Made by a program: the position numbers and the translations under genes
Shown here: in pieces, positions 22,079-32,738 of the stretch
How the letters are laid out: each line of letters starts with the position of its first letter
Position numbering within the stretch: position 1 is the stretch's first letter
Source of the DNA: Capronia americana
Taxonomy: Eukaryota > Ascomycota > Eurotiomycetes > Chaetothyriales > Herpotrichiellaceae
Reading direction: 5' to 3'
Length of the DNA stretch: 64,000 nucleotides
NCBI GenBank assembly: GCA_016110215.1
Contig: JADWQD010000008.1
Span: forward strand, 1,860,001 to 1,924,000
Notes under the pieces: model-generated
Seen by the model: only the letters and a program-made list of their open reading frames with translations
Database searches by the model: none
What the model was told of the DNA's origin: nothing

Positions 22079-24256
22079 ATGGCGACTACATCCCCCGCGC
22101 AACAAGCTGTTGGGCCAAAATCGGCGGTTCCAGACCCCCCTACACTGCACCAGCGATATTCAGGCATTCCCCAACGCCTGCTTGGCAAGGCCCGTAAAGT
22201 GAAGGAAGCTGTGTACCTGAACCAAACCCAGGCAGCTAGCGAAGATCGCGTTCAGCTGCCCGTTATACCCAAGGGCATCACAGAACCACTGTTCAACAAG
22301 GCCATCGAAGAGCTTCGAGGCCAACTAGGACGAGACAATGTCGTCCTCAATAACCAGCCTTTGGTAGATGGATGGTCAGTCTATCATCGCCGCTTTAATA
22401 TCGTCAACTAATGTATTTTAATAGGTACATGGAACGTATGCTTAATGACAGTGCTATTTACGTCTGGACGCCGTATTGACACTCCTGGAACAGATCCCAA
22501 TACACACGATGCCTTCAACCTACTTGAGAAGGAAGACACCGTTGCGTCTGCCCTTGCATATCCCTCCAGCACAGAGGAGGTGCAAGCTATCGTGTTGTGG
22601 GCAAACAAGCACAGTATCCCAATCTATCCTATTTCCATGGGCAGGAACTGTGAGTAAAATGGTTCGGACACACTTGATATCAGAAGCTGACACGAGTGCA
22701 CCAGTGGGCTATGGCGGTGCCGCTCCCAGAGTACGGGGCTCTGTGGTCATCGATCTCGGAAGGCGGATGAACAAAATCCTGGACGTCAACCCCAAGGATT
22801 ATACGTGCCTTCTAGAGCCCGGAGTTTCGTTCTATGCCTTGTATGAAGCTATACAAGAACGGGGCTATCAACACATGTGGATCGACGTCCCAGATCTAGG
22901 TGGTGGGTCTGTAATTGGCAATACATTAGATCGCGGAGTTGGCTATACTCCCTACGGCGACCATTGGGCCATGCATGCAGGTCTCGAGGTTGTGTTACCA
23001 ACCGGTGAAATTATACGCACCGGTATGGGCGCATTACCAGGATCAACTACCTGGCAGACCTTCCCATATGGCTTTGGGCCATTACACGAGTAAGTGATAA
23101 TTGTCCAGGTCTAATGACTACCGTCCCCTATTAATACCCTCACCGTGGCTTATTCACCCAATCAAATTTCGGCATCGTGACGAAGATGGGTATGACTTTG
23201 ATGCCCAATCCTGGGGGATCCGAAAGCTTCGTAAGTTGTGGATACTCATTACCACTACCTATATAACCTAACCTGCTGCAGATGTACACCTTTCCCAGAG
23301 AAGAAGATCTATTACAACTCGTAAGTCCAGCTCGTTTCTCTCTCTCTTAAAATGCAGAATCTTATGACATATAGGTGGAAATCATTCGACCTTTGCGCAT
23401 CTCAAATATCTTGGAGAACGTGGCTCAACTCAAGCACTGCATCCAAGAGGTTGCCAGTCTAGGTAAGCCTCGGAGCAGCGTCTACGACGGGGAAGGCACT
23501 ATTCCGCAAGATGTGGTCAACCGCGAGTTGAAGAAGCTTGTCACGGGGCTATGTACCTGGATCTACTACGGCACAGCGTATGGGCCGGAGGAGTTTCGAA
23601 AATATAAACTCAGCATAATTGATCGGGAATTTAAAAAGGTCCCCGGCGCTCGACGAATCGATCCAAACGATATTCCTGCAGACCACTACTTCTGGGCCCG
23701 CCATCGTGTGGCGTCTGGCGTACCGGACCTCCACGAGCTGGCCTGGCTTAACTGGTTACCTAATGGTGCACACGTCTTCTTCAGCCCGGTGTCTTCAATA
23801 ACTGGACAAGATGCTGCTAAGTTGTTCCAGATCGCCAAACGACGACACGCAGAGGCGGGACTGGATATGTTTCCGGCCTTCTGCGTGGGCCTCCGAGAAA
23901 TGCATTTAATTCTGAATATTGTATACGACAGAGCCGATCCGAAGTCTCGCGAGGCTGCCACGAAATGCATGAGAAACATGATCGACGACGCCGCTAAAGA
24001 GGGCTACGGAGAGTATCGAACGCATCTTCTCTTTCAAGATCAGGTCATGCAGACATACAATTGGAACGACGGGGCTACACAAAGGCTAAACTCGCGACTC
24101 AAAGACGCGCTGGATCCTGCAGGCATTCTGGCACCTGGACGCTGTGGCATTTGGCCAGCCAGGTATCGAGGCCGGGGTTGGGAGCTGTGCGCTGATGGCA
24201 GAGCCCATTCAGAAGGATCCAGCGTAGCTCAATCACCGACCATGGGTAGGATGTAG
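22079..24256 (+). CDS. vaoA: Vanillyl-alcohol-oxidase-like FAD oxidase; one intron lacks an AG acceptor
   Basis: FAD-dependent 4-alkyl/4-allylphenol oxidase family (VAO/PCMH fold); members oxidise the para side chain of phenols with O2. Proposed exons: 22079-22374, 22425-22435 (11 nt), 22494-22649, 22705-23089, 23146-23230, 23282-23320 (39 nt) and 23375-24256, giving 617 residues. The FAD domain has GGGSVIGNTLDRGVGYTPYGDH, with the family's aspartate, and TQSNFGIVTKMG. The C-terminal part has REMH near the flavin-linking histidine and GEYRTHLLFQDQ, with the Tyr-Arg phenolate-binding pair. The tiny exon 2 is needed to give MEHPNTHDAF. The intron from 23090 should end before T-GGC at 23146, but the sequence there is CCG, not CAG, so splicing may fail. 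It is followed by a P450 308 bp downstream. Confidence 0.85.
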
Positions 24257-24564
24257 ATCCAAATAACAACAATATGAGATTCTTGATGCATCAGTGTCTT
24301 TCGTACGGCCTCGTTCGGGCATGTTTGGTCCCCGTGCGCAAGCCGTTGCCATACCCGGTTATCCCACATACTCCACACTGGGTTGGCGAAGTGACACATT
24401 CGAAACTACCGGCCCCTCCAACATTTGCCGGAACCTCCGTAAAGGCTAGTCGACGGGCTGACGAGATCGGGTTTCACATTGTCAGCAGAGACGACAACAT
24501 TTCCTTCGGGTGGTATGAGACTTTTCCTGTAAACATTCGAACCGAGCTCGTCACCTGTAGCATC
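24257..24564. other. Short intergenic spacer, VAO-like to P450
   Basis: The 308 bp carry an open frame continuous with the P450 but without a convincing upstream start. Taken as promoter and 5' UTR of the P450. Confidence 0.5.
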
Positions 24565-26301
24565 ATGTCATCCATCACCTACCAAGGACTCCTGCTGCTG
24601 GGAGTACTAGCCGTACTCCTCGGGTTGTCCTTGGTTCCGCGAGAAAAGATCCCTGCCGGACTCAAACAAGTACCAGGACCGCGAGGTCTTCCCGTAATTG
24701 GCAACGTTCATCAGATCGGTACGCAGCCGCAGGGCCAGTTTCGCGCTTGGGCTTTGGAATATGGAGAGGTGTTCCGGATCAAGTTGGGATGGGAAACTTG
24801 GATCTTTGTCAACAGCCCCGAGGCGGTCAAGGACATCTTTGACAAGAAATCAGCTCTGACGTCCGGAAGACCACCTGCACCCGTGGCGGACTTGATCTCC
24901 AATGGCAAGAGAATTCTTCTCATGACCTACTCCCCAACATGGCGCAAGTTGAGAGCCATCATACACAGCCTTCTGACGCCCAAGATGTCGGATACATTCC
25001 AGCCGATCCAAGAATTCGAAGCAAAGCAACTGCTCCATGACATTTATACGGATAACACAGATTTGGAGCGATTCTACGACCACGTTCGCCGCTATACCAC
25101 GTCGGTCATGATGACTTCCACCTACGGCAAGAGGATTCAAGAACCTGTAAGACGTTTTTCGTGCTGTCATTCGATCGTTCTATTGACAAGTTCTTTCAGG
25201 ACGGATACGAGATCAGAGAACTTTACAATGTTTTGAAGGAATTCTCTGAGGGTGCAGCCCCCGGTGCTTTCGTTGCCGATCTGATCCCTCCTCTGTCCAA
25301 TCTCCCTGAATGGCTTCAATGGTGGAGGGGTTCGGCACTCAAATATCAAGACCGGCAAACTCGCATTTGGATGAAGTTTTGGAACACCCTCAGAGCACAA
25401 ATGGCTGCGAAAAAGGCCCCAGATTGTTTCGTCAAGCAATTCATTGAGACGCAATTTGAGAAGCAAGGGATTGATGAGGTGCAGGCAGCATATGTTGCAG
25501 GTAGTGAGTACTGCACCGGGGACTTGGCAGTAGATATACTCCGAGGCTGATCTCTCTTTAGCAATGATTGAAGCCGGTTCAGAAACTACCTCCTCGACCT
25601 TGAATAGCGCCATCAAGTATCTTGCTCGATATCCGGAAGCTCAGCAGAAGGCGCATGAGGAGCTCTCGTCCGTGATTGGGGACGAGCGCTCTCCCATTTT
25701 GGAAGACGAGCAGGATCTACCATACATCAGAGCCACTGTTAAGGAATCTCTGCGCATCCGACCCGTTGCAAATATTGGATCCCCTCACTATACTACGTCG
25801 GATGTGGTGTACAAAGACTACTTTATCCCCAAGGGCACGGTTGTCACGATAAACCAATACGCCATCCACTACGACCCACATCTATTCGCTGACGCCGCGG
25901 TCTTTCGACCGGAACGATACCTGCATCATCCTCTCCGGGCGGGTGCCTACGCGGCTCACGCAGACCCATACGCCCGTGACCACTTCGCCTTCGGCGGTGG
26001 ACGCAGAATTTGCCCTGGTATGCACTTGGCCGAGAACAGCCTGTTCATCTTGCTGGCCAAGATTTTATGGGCGTTCGAGATCCGAGCTCCTCTGAAGGCG
26101 GATGGAGAGGAAGAGGATCTGGATGTCTCGGACGACGCATATGAACCGGGAGCGAATACTCTCCCAAAGCCGTACAGGATCAGATTCATCCCCAGATCTG
26201 CAAAGAGGGTGGAAGTTCTGGAGAAGGAGTGGGCAGAAGCAAAGTCGGAGGGATACTGGCTCGGGAATGTCAAGATTGACGCGGATGGGATGGTGGTGTA
26301 G
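24565..26301 (+). CDS. Cytochrome P450 monooxygenase
   Basis: ER-anchored haem monooxygenase, complete, 540 residues. Exons 24565-25146, 25200-25500 and 25562-26301 join in phase. An N-terminal membrane anchor (residues 8-22) is followed by the hinge VPGPRGLPVIGN. The I-helix motif AGSETT spans the third exon's start at residues 298-303. ESLR (ExxR) lies at 356-359 and the haem loop FGGGRRICPG at about 438-447, with Cys445 as ligand. It lies in tandem behind the VAO-like gene and ahead of a FAD monooxygenase, all on the plus strand, consistent with successive oxidation of one aromatic substrate. The substrate cannot be inferred from sequence. Confidence 0.92.
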
Positions 26302-27050
26302 AGCCACGGCGCAGCAAGAGACGATGCATGCACATACCATGCAGGGGGAGAGCAACATTGAAGCTGTTCATTCCTTCTGAGAAGTACAGTATGTGAAATC
26401 AACAAACCTTTGCGGTTGACGCCGATATTGGAGAAGCTGTATTGAAGCGAATATCTGATGATTGAGCCTGTATCTGGTCCGCACATGTTGACCGCGGACC
26501 GGATAGCTGTATCTCATGCTACGCATGCTCGCAAGAAGCAACTGATATGAACGCACGTCACCCTTTTTCTTATTACACGTGGGAGGAACATCGGCGAAGG
26601 TGTTCGGAGGCCGTCATACACGAGGCCCAGAACTTTCGAGTAAGTGTTTTTTCTTCTTCGGATCTCTGTTTGGCCGAGGCATACACACACTCTCACCGTT
26701 GGTCCTTCGATCTTGACCTTGAAGTAACTTTGCGCAGTGTCAGATGATCTTCTCGTACCATAACTGGTGGCGAAATAGTCCAGATTCATCGCCTGGGGTA
26801 ATCAAGGCTGCGGGGGTGTACAAATGCCGATGGCCAAACCCACCCACCAGCACACTGCAGAAGAGGCAAGCGTGGGGCGTTGGACGCCGACACCTTTGCA
26901 CGGATGCACCGAGGCACGTCAAAATCAAGGATTACAATTGAGTTGATGAAACGATGATAGTCCGCAGGGGGGAAAAGACCACAAAGCATTTAACGTCTTC
27001 GGTAGGCTTGCTTGTTGTAGCGACCTGAACACGAAACCACTTCGATCATC
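26302..27050. other. Intergenic region upstream of the FAD monooxygenase
   Basis: About 750 bp with no supportable gene on either strand. Presumably terminator of the P450 and promoter of the next gene. Confidence 0.55.
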
Positions 27051-28535
27051 ATGAAGGTGAGTCTTTGGTCGTTGTCGTCGCCGTCAGAGACAGGGTGTCA
27101 TCGCTAATCCAGTGACAGGTCATTGTCGTTGGCTGCGGCCCGTCGGGGCTGCTGCTGGCTCTTTTGCTGGCCAAGGAAGGCATACATGTTGACATTGTCG
27201 AAAAAACGTCAGAATTAGACAAACAACCACGAGCCACTCACTATGCCGCCCCGGCCGTCTATGAGCTGGCGCGCGCAGGAGTGTTGTCTGAAATGTATCG
27301 TGATGGATTCGTCCCGGACGGCGTCTGCTGGAGAAAGGTCAACGGGGAGAAGATCGCTGCTTTGACCGCCAAAGGCGTTGTCCCCGACGACTATCCCTAC
27401 CGGATGGTCTGTTATCCTCTGGACCGGCTGGGCCCTCTGTTACTGAGACACGTCGAACAACAACCCAACGTGCAGGTCCACTGGGCGAGCCCTGTGGAGA
27501 CCGTGGGACAAGACGCAGATTCCGCGTGGGTTCAAATTGAAAACGAGCAGGGCACGCGCAAGCTGTCGGCGGATTATATCGTTGGCTGTGATGGTGCGAA
27601 CAGCATCGTGCGACGAACGCTCTTCGGGGACGACTTCCCCGGCACCACCTGGGATGAGCAGATTGTCGCCACCAATGTAAGTTTCTGATTGCCGATAATA
27701 ACAGTGAGCGATGTGATGGGTTTTGGCTGATTGAATGTCCCAGACATACTACGACTTTGACCAATTCGGTTGGTCAGACAGCAACTTCATCGTCCATCCA
27801 GAGCACTATTTCATGGCCGCGCGCATCTCACCTCACCGAGGCAAAGAAGCCATGTGGAGAGTGACGTACGGAGAGTTGCCAGGCCTCACCAGGGAGCAAC
27901 TGATCAGCCGTCAGCCGGAAAAGTTTCGCACTTTTCTGCCCGGCCATCCGGAACCAGACCAATATAAAATCGTCAACTTTGGCCCATATCGAATCCATCA
28001 ACGTCTCGCCGAGAAACTTCGTGTTGGTCGGATCCTACTTGCGGCAGATGCCGCTCACTTGTGTAATCCCTTGTAAGTCTGGGAGAGACTGACGCGTCTG
28101 CATACGGTTCTAACAATATCTTATAGTGGTGGTCTCGGCTTGACCGGTGGCATCGCAGATGTAGGTGGCCTCTTCGACTGCTTGGTCGGAATCAACAAGG
28201 GTCTGGCCACGGATGACATTCTCGACCATTATGACCGCGTTCGTCGCGAGATCTACAATAACGTCATTAACCCAGTCTCGTCGGAGAACTTTACGCGTCT
28301 ACACAGACAAGACCCCGAAAAGGCCGGGGAGAACGACCTGTTCTTCCAGTTGTGCCACAGAGTCGAGAAGGACATTGACTCCTCGCGTAATCTTCAACTT
28401 GTCAGTTTTGACCTCTCTTGCCTTTTCTGACCAGCCTTGCTGACCTGTAAGCAGTCGGTCAAGGACATGTTGCAACACGATTTCACACAGTATTATAAAA
28501 ACAAAGAAACCAACGGTAACATAGCAACAGTGTAG
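27051..28535 (+). CDS. FAD-dependent aromatic monooxygenase (PHBH/phenol-hydroxylase type)
   Basis: Group A flavoprotein hydroxylase using NAD(P)H and O2, expected to hydroxylate a phenolic or similar ring. Exons 27051-27056 (six coding bases, ATG AAG), 27119-27676, 27744-28072, 28127-28400 and 28455-28535 give 415 residues. The N-terminus has the Rossmann motif GCGPSG followed by VDIVEK. VGCDGANSIVRR is the DG motif. The second FAD motif is GRILLAADAAHLCNPFGGLG, reconstructed by the fourth splice; the first residue of the usual GDAAH is Ala here. The thioredoxin-like C-terminal domain of larger phenol hydroxylases is absent. It ends 134 bp from the convergent AtuA-like gene. Confidence 0.9.
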
Positions 28536-28669
28536 GGTGGGACTGTAAGGTCGTGCGGGTATAACTGGTCTATGGCAAGTGCTTTGAAGACATTTGCGAA
28601 GCGCGACTAGTGTTAGTATCATATCTTAGATTAGCATAAAATACTTCTTAATTATTATCATCATTCAGT

Positions 28670-30673
28670 CTAGATTCTATTTTCCGCGCCCCGGTAGAGC
28701 CTTTCAGGATAGTCGACAATCCTTGCCCTCACAAACTCGGCAAGACCCTATAGGGAGGTTTGAGTTAGCTTATGATCTGAAAAAAACAGACTAGCTAGGG
28801 TTTGGACTCACCTTTCCAAGACTGTCGGGTCTCGTTGTGTTAGTCACGCCGCCGCCCAACATGCCGAACAGCACAAAATGGACACCTTTAATGTTGGGAA
28901 ACTCGACTCTTTCCACCTTCTTAACGCTTGTAATATCGTCGCCAATCAGGTCGAGAAATTTCTTCGTCGATAAGGTGGAACGTAGCCAGTCCCATTCCTC
29001 TTTGGAATCTCCCTGCGGATAGAACCCAATGTTGACATTAGCTCCTTTATCTCCGGACCGCGCAAAGACTTGATGGCCCAACGGCACCCGTATCGTGGGG
29101 CCGAACGTGCTGAGATCCACGGGGTTCGTCGGCTCGTAATTCTCTTGCTTCACGGTTGCCGCGTCGCTGACCTGTTTACTGGCATGTGGGACGGTCAAAC
29201 TGTCCTGAGAATCTAACCAATGCACTTTCATATCGACCCGGGAACGCTCGACCAGTCCCGGAAAGTAGGAAAGATAAGGCCGAGGCTGGCTCGTCCGGTG
29301 GTATTCTAAGTTAGGAGTGAAGCCGGGGAATGCCGCGCCCAAGTTCTGGATAATTTTGTATCCAAAATTGGGCGTGGACAGTTGTTCTTCTGTTGTTGCC
29401 TGGGCAAAGACGCGCACGATTGTAGTGGAGGCGAGCGAAGACCGTGGATCCGGTGCGCATGCGCCCAGCAGCTGTACCTCGAACGTGTGAATGCCGCTTT
29501 TTGTCCCATCGGCTGGAAAGAGCTCCCTCCGACACTGGACCTCGAAGGACTTCGCTTTCTCTTCGGCGTCCAGACCCATGGCGTAGATGAGCATTTCGGC
29601 TTGATAGCCGGCGTAGGCTTGGATTGCGACCTTCAACGTACTAGGAGGTGGAAGGCCCTTGATACCCCGGACGTCTACACGATCAATCCCGGTCTGCTCG
29701 ACGGTCAAGTGAGACAGATCCGCAATCACGTCCGGATTGAAATAGTATCGTCCTTGAATCTCATAGACGAGTTGACTCCGAACCGTGTCGACGTTAATCA
29801 CGCCATTCTGTCCGGGTTGCTTGGTAATGGTGCAGTGCCCGTCGTTATAGATCTCTGTAATGGGATATGCCAGGTTGTAGTATGGTTGTAGGCGCTTGAA
29901 GCCACAAAAGTTTCCGCCAGTCTGCAATTCAACCCGGTCAATTAAGTCGTCGTGAGCGCAAGTCAATCAGAGATGCTTACCACATAGTTTCCACACTCGA
30001 TGATGTGGCCAGCAACCAGACCCAACGCGTGATTGTCATAGTCTTCTGCCGACCATCCGTAATACCAGGTTGCCACCGCCTGTACACTACCAGCATCTGT
30101 CGCTCTCCCCGCGAGAACGATGTCTGCACCGGCTCTGAGGGCCTCAACAAAGCCAAATTGCCCAATGTATGCGTTTGCGATCACGGGTTCATACTCCCAC
30201 GTATCGAGCGTTTCACCCGTGTTCAAGTTCTTAATTGTCTTCTTCGACTCCGGATCCTGGAGTTGGTCCAGGATATCATCCCCACTCACATAGGCGATCT
30301 TGATCCCCTTGCCACGATCTCCGAACTCAGACTCGAAAAATTTCTGGACGTCCAACGCGAGTTGTCGCGGGTTGAGGGCTCCCGCATTGACAACTATCTT
30401 TGGTAAAGTCCCTGCCTCGAGTCTCTTACCGATCTGTTTTTTTGCGAACTCGAGAGACTTCACGAACGTCGGATCTGCTCCTGTGCCAATATTTCTCTCA
30501 ATCTCTGCCTTTCGCCATGACAGGTTCATCTCTGCCAAGTAGTCTCCGATGATAGCATGGATCTCTAGAGATCCATTGAGCACGTTGGCGAGAGCATCAA
30601 GTCGATCCCCCGAATACGCCGAAATCGAGGCGATCCGAATGGGGCCTTTACTCACAATGCCGTTTGTCGCCAT
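28670..30673 (-). CDS. AtuA-like protein (acyclic terpene utilisation family, DUF1446)
   Basis: Member of the AtuA/DUF1446 family, named for the Pseudomonas citronellol/geraniol (atu) operon; the biochemical role of AtuA itself is unsettled. Exons 29981-30673, 28812-29921 and 28670-28747 join in phase to 626 residues. The N-terminal domain shows IRIASISAYSGDR, VNAGALNPRQLA, VLAGRATDAGSVQAVA and HIIECGNYVTGGNF. The C-terminal AtuA-like domain shows VPLGHQVFARSGDKGANVN and MLGGGVTNT. The ATG at 30673 is the first in frame. It is placed between a flavin monooxygenase and an NmrA-like reductase, suggesting a step after ring or chain oxidation. It looks intact. Confidence 0.88.
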
Positions 30674-31112
30674 GGTGCTCCGCGGTTGCTTGTGGTGATC
30701 GTTGGCCAATATCGCTGGCGTTGTCGCAATGCGCTTGCTCTAAGAGTATGTTGTGCCCGGTTGTCCGTCAGGACGCCCAACCTCAGTCTCTAAAGATTTT
30801 ACCCCACCGAGGTCTGCGAACGGAAACGAGGCTTCTCCACTAGGATAGTGCCTCGAACTCCGCAATTGCGGCTCATGGGGTGCATGTGGCATTGACTCGC
30901 ATCTTCGGTACATGAGAAAAACGGTTACTCCGTACACCACATGGAGAATCCCGCAAAAGTGTATCAATTCCGACGGGATCCAAGAAAGATGCATATGTTG
31001 CGAAGACATAAGCTTTTGCTAATTGCCGGTGGTGGGTCATTTTCTGTGTGACTGCATGGAAATACCCCGAGCTGACCGATTGAATACGAAGCTGGCATGT
31101 AATGCTCAGCCA
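30674..31112. other. Intergenic region
   Basis: About 440 bp containing the AtuA-like promoter and the 3' end of the NmrA-like gene. No gene seen. Confidence 0.55.
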
Positions 31113-32309
31113 CTAGATCTTTGCATAGTCCTGCCGTGTCTGTACACCCCGCTCAAAGGTCACATAGCTGGGCAGAGGCGTGTCATCCTTCAACTCGGTG
31201 TAGGCTGACCAATGCTTCCTCAGACCGAACTTGGTCTCTGCATCATCAGCGACTGCGCGGATGAAATCCACCGTGGAGATCCCGAGTAGTCGTCCCTCAA
31301 TGTCCTTCGGGTCATCCTTGTACCAACCAGAATAGAACCGTGGATCTGGTTTCTCGCTCAGAGGCAGCAGATCCTCAATCACCTTGTATCCCTCACCTCC
31401 CTTACAAGGTCGGTACAAGGCTGGTGGTGAGGCGTATGACCAGTTCCAAGAGTTGTCGCCGTCGAAGAATAGCCAAGTGACGCGAGCAGCGCGGACAAAG
31501 GTTTGGCTGTAGTCGGCGTCGAAGGCTTCCTGGAGATATTTTTTGATGAAAACCTTGTCCTCTTCGTGCGCAGTCCCGTCCCTGACCTTCAGGCGCGCAG
31601 TCCTCAAGTTACGTAGGCCCGATCCCAACGTTCCCAGTCGCTCTTCCATGTACTGAATCTGGGATTCCGAGTCGGCAAATCCTTGACGGAACTAGAAAAC
31701 CCCAAGTTTAGCATCAGAGACGGAGCGACACAGTAATTTTGCTCACCGCCCTCCAGAAGTGCCCAGAGTCCGCCGCGCAGAGGTGAGGCTCAATCTCTGG
31801 AATCTCGAGACTTCCAGCTCCACCCACGTTGATGAAATACCCTGGGTTCGCAATCTTGGCGGCTCGATACATTTTGCGCGTTATCTCGACATACGGCACT
31901 GTCGTCACAGGTTAGGCAAGCATCGCCTTGCACTGCTGCTGAGTTCGTCCTTACTGTAAGTCAAGGCAGCCTGGCCTGAAGAATGAGGACTAAACATGCT
32001 GTTCCATAGATTAACCAGTCAGCCGCTGATAAAACAGAGGAGCTCTCTCCTCCACGGGCAGATTTACTTGACAACGACATCGTATGGCCCCTTGAGCACT
32101 TCTACAAGCTCCAAGAAGGGAGCTTTCACCACATCAAAGGTCTTCGGGATATATAGAGGGTGCTGCCCCAGTTTGTCGGGATTCCTGGCCAGACCAGTGA
32201 CGGTGTGGCCTCGCTTGACCAGCTCGAGGCAGAGATATGAGCCGCCGTGGCCGGTCGCACCGACGACAAGAACCTGCAACGCCTTGCGAGCTTCTCCTTT
32301 CCCAGCCAT
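31113..32309 (-). CDS. NmrA/isoflavone-reductase-like NAD(P)-binding protein
   Basis: Atypical short-chain-type oxidoreductase or NAD(P)-sensing protein. Exons 32068-32309, 31955-31998, 31747-31898 and 31113-31691 join in phase to 338 residues. The N-terminal dinucleotide loop is VVGATGHGGSYL, followed by VTGLARNPDKL, typical of NADP-preferring NmrA-like folds. After the 44-nt second exon the strand YFINVGGAGSL continues the fold. No YxxxK catalytic pair is evident, so enzymatic activity is uncertain. It has the same orientation as the AtuA-like gene downstream and the aldo/keto reductase upstream. All junctions use GT-AG. Confidence 0.8.
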
Positions 32310-32738
32310 GGTTCCTGGAATCTGTAGAAAGAATCTTGTTGTTCCACGAGTTATTTTTGTTGGCTCTGTTCCATTTGCTAGAGTATCACACTCCAATTTA
32401 TCTCGGTCAGCTACTCCGTTGTGGGGTAATAGCGAGCCAGGGTTCGTGGCCGGGGAGCAAATCTCGCCATTGCGACATTGTGGGGGAAAAGCAGTGGTGC
32501 TCTCAACTAATGCGTGGCCCTCGTGTCCAGCATTTGCTGACCAACAAGGACGCGGGCATCAATGGGGGTGCATGATCTACTCGTATACAGAAATCTGTGA
32601 GTTTGTCTTCCCACCCCGGGGAATTTTTCATTGAGCGGTGTTCCAGAGCACCTGTCAAAGTATCTCTGCGACAGGTCTTACGAACCACCTATGGTGTAAC
32701 ACAGCTCGAGATAGGCCATGCCCTTCCCGGGTTATTCT
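32310..32738. other. Intergenic region
   Basis: About 430 bp between the NmrA-like start and the end of the aldo/keto reductase. No gene supported. Confidence 0.5.
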
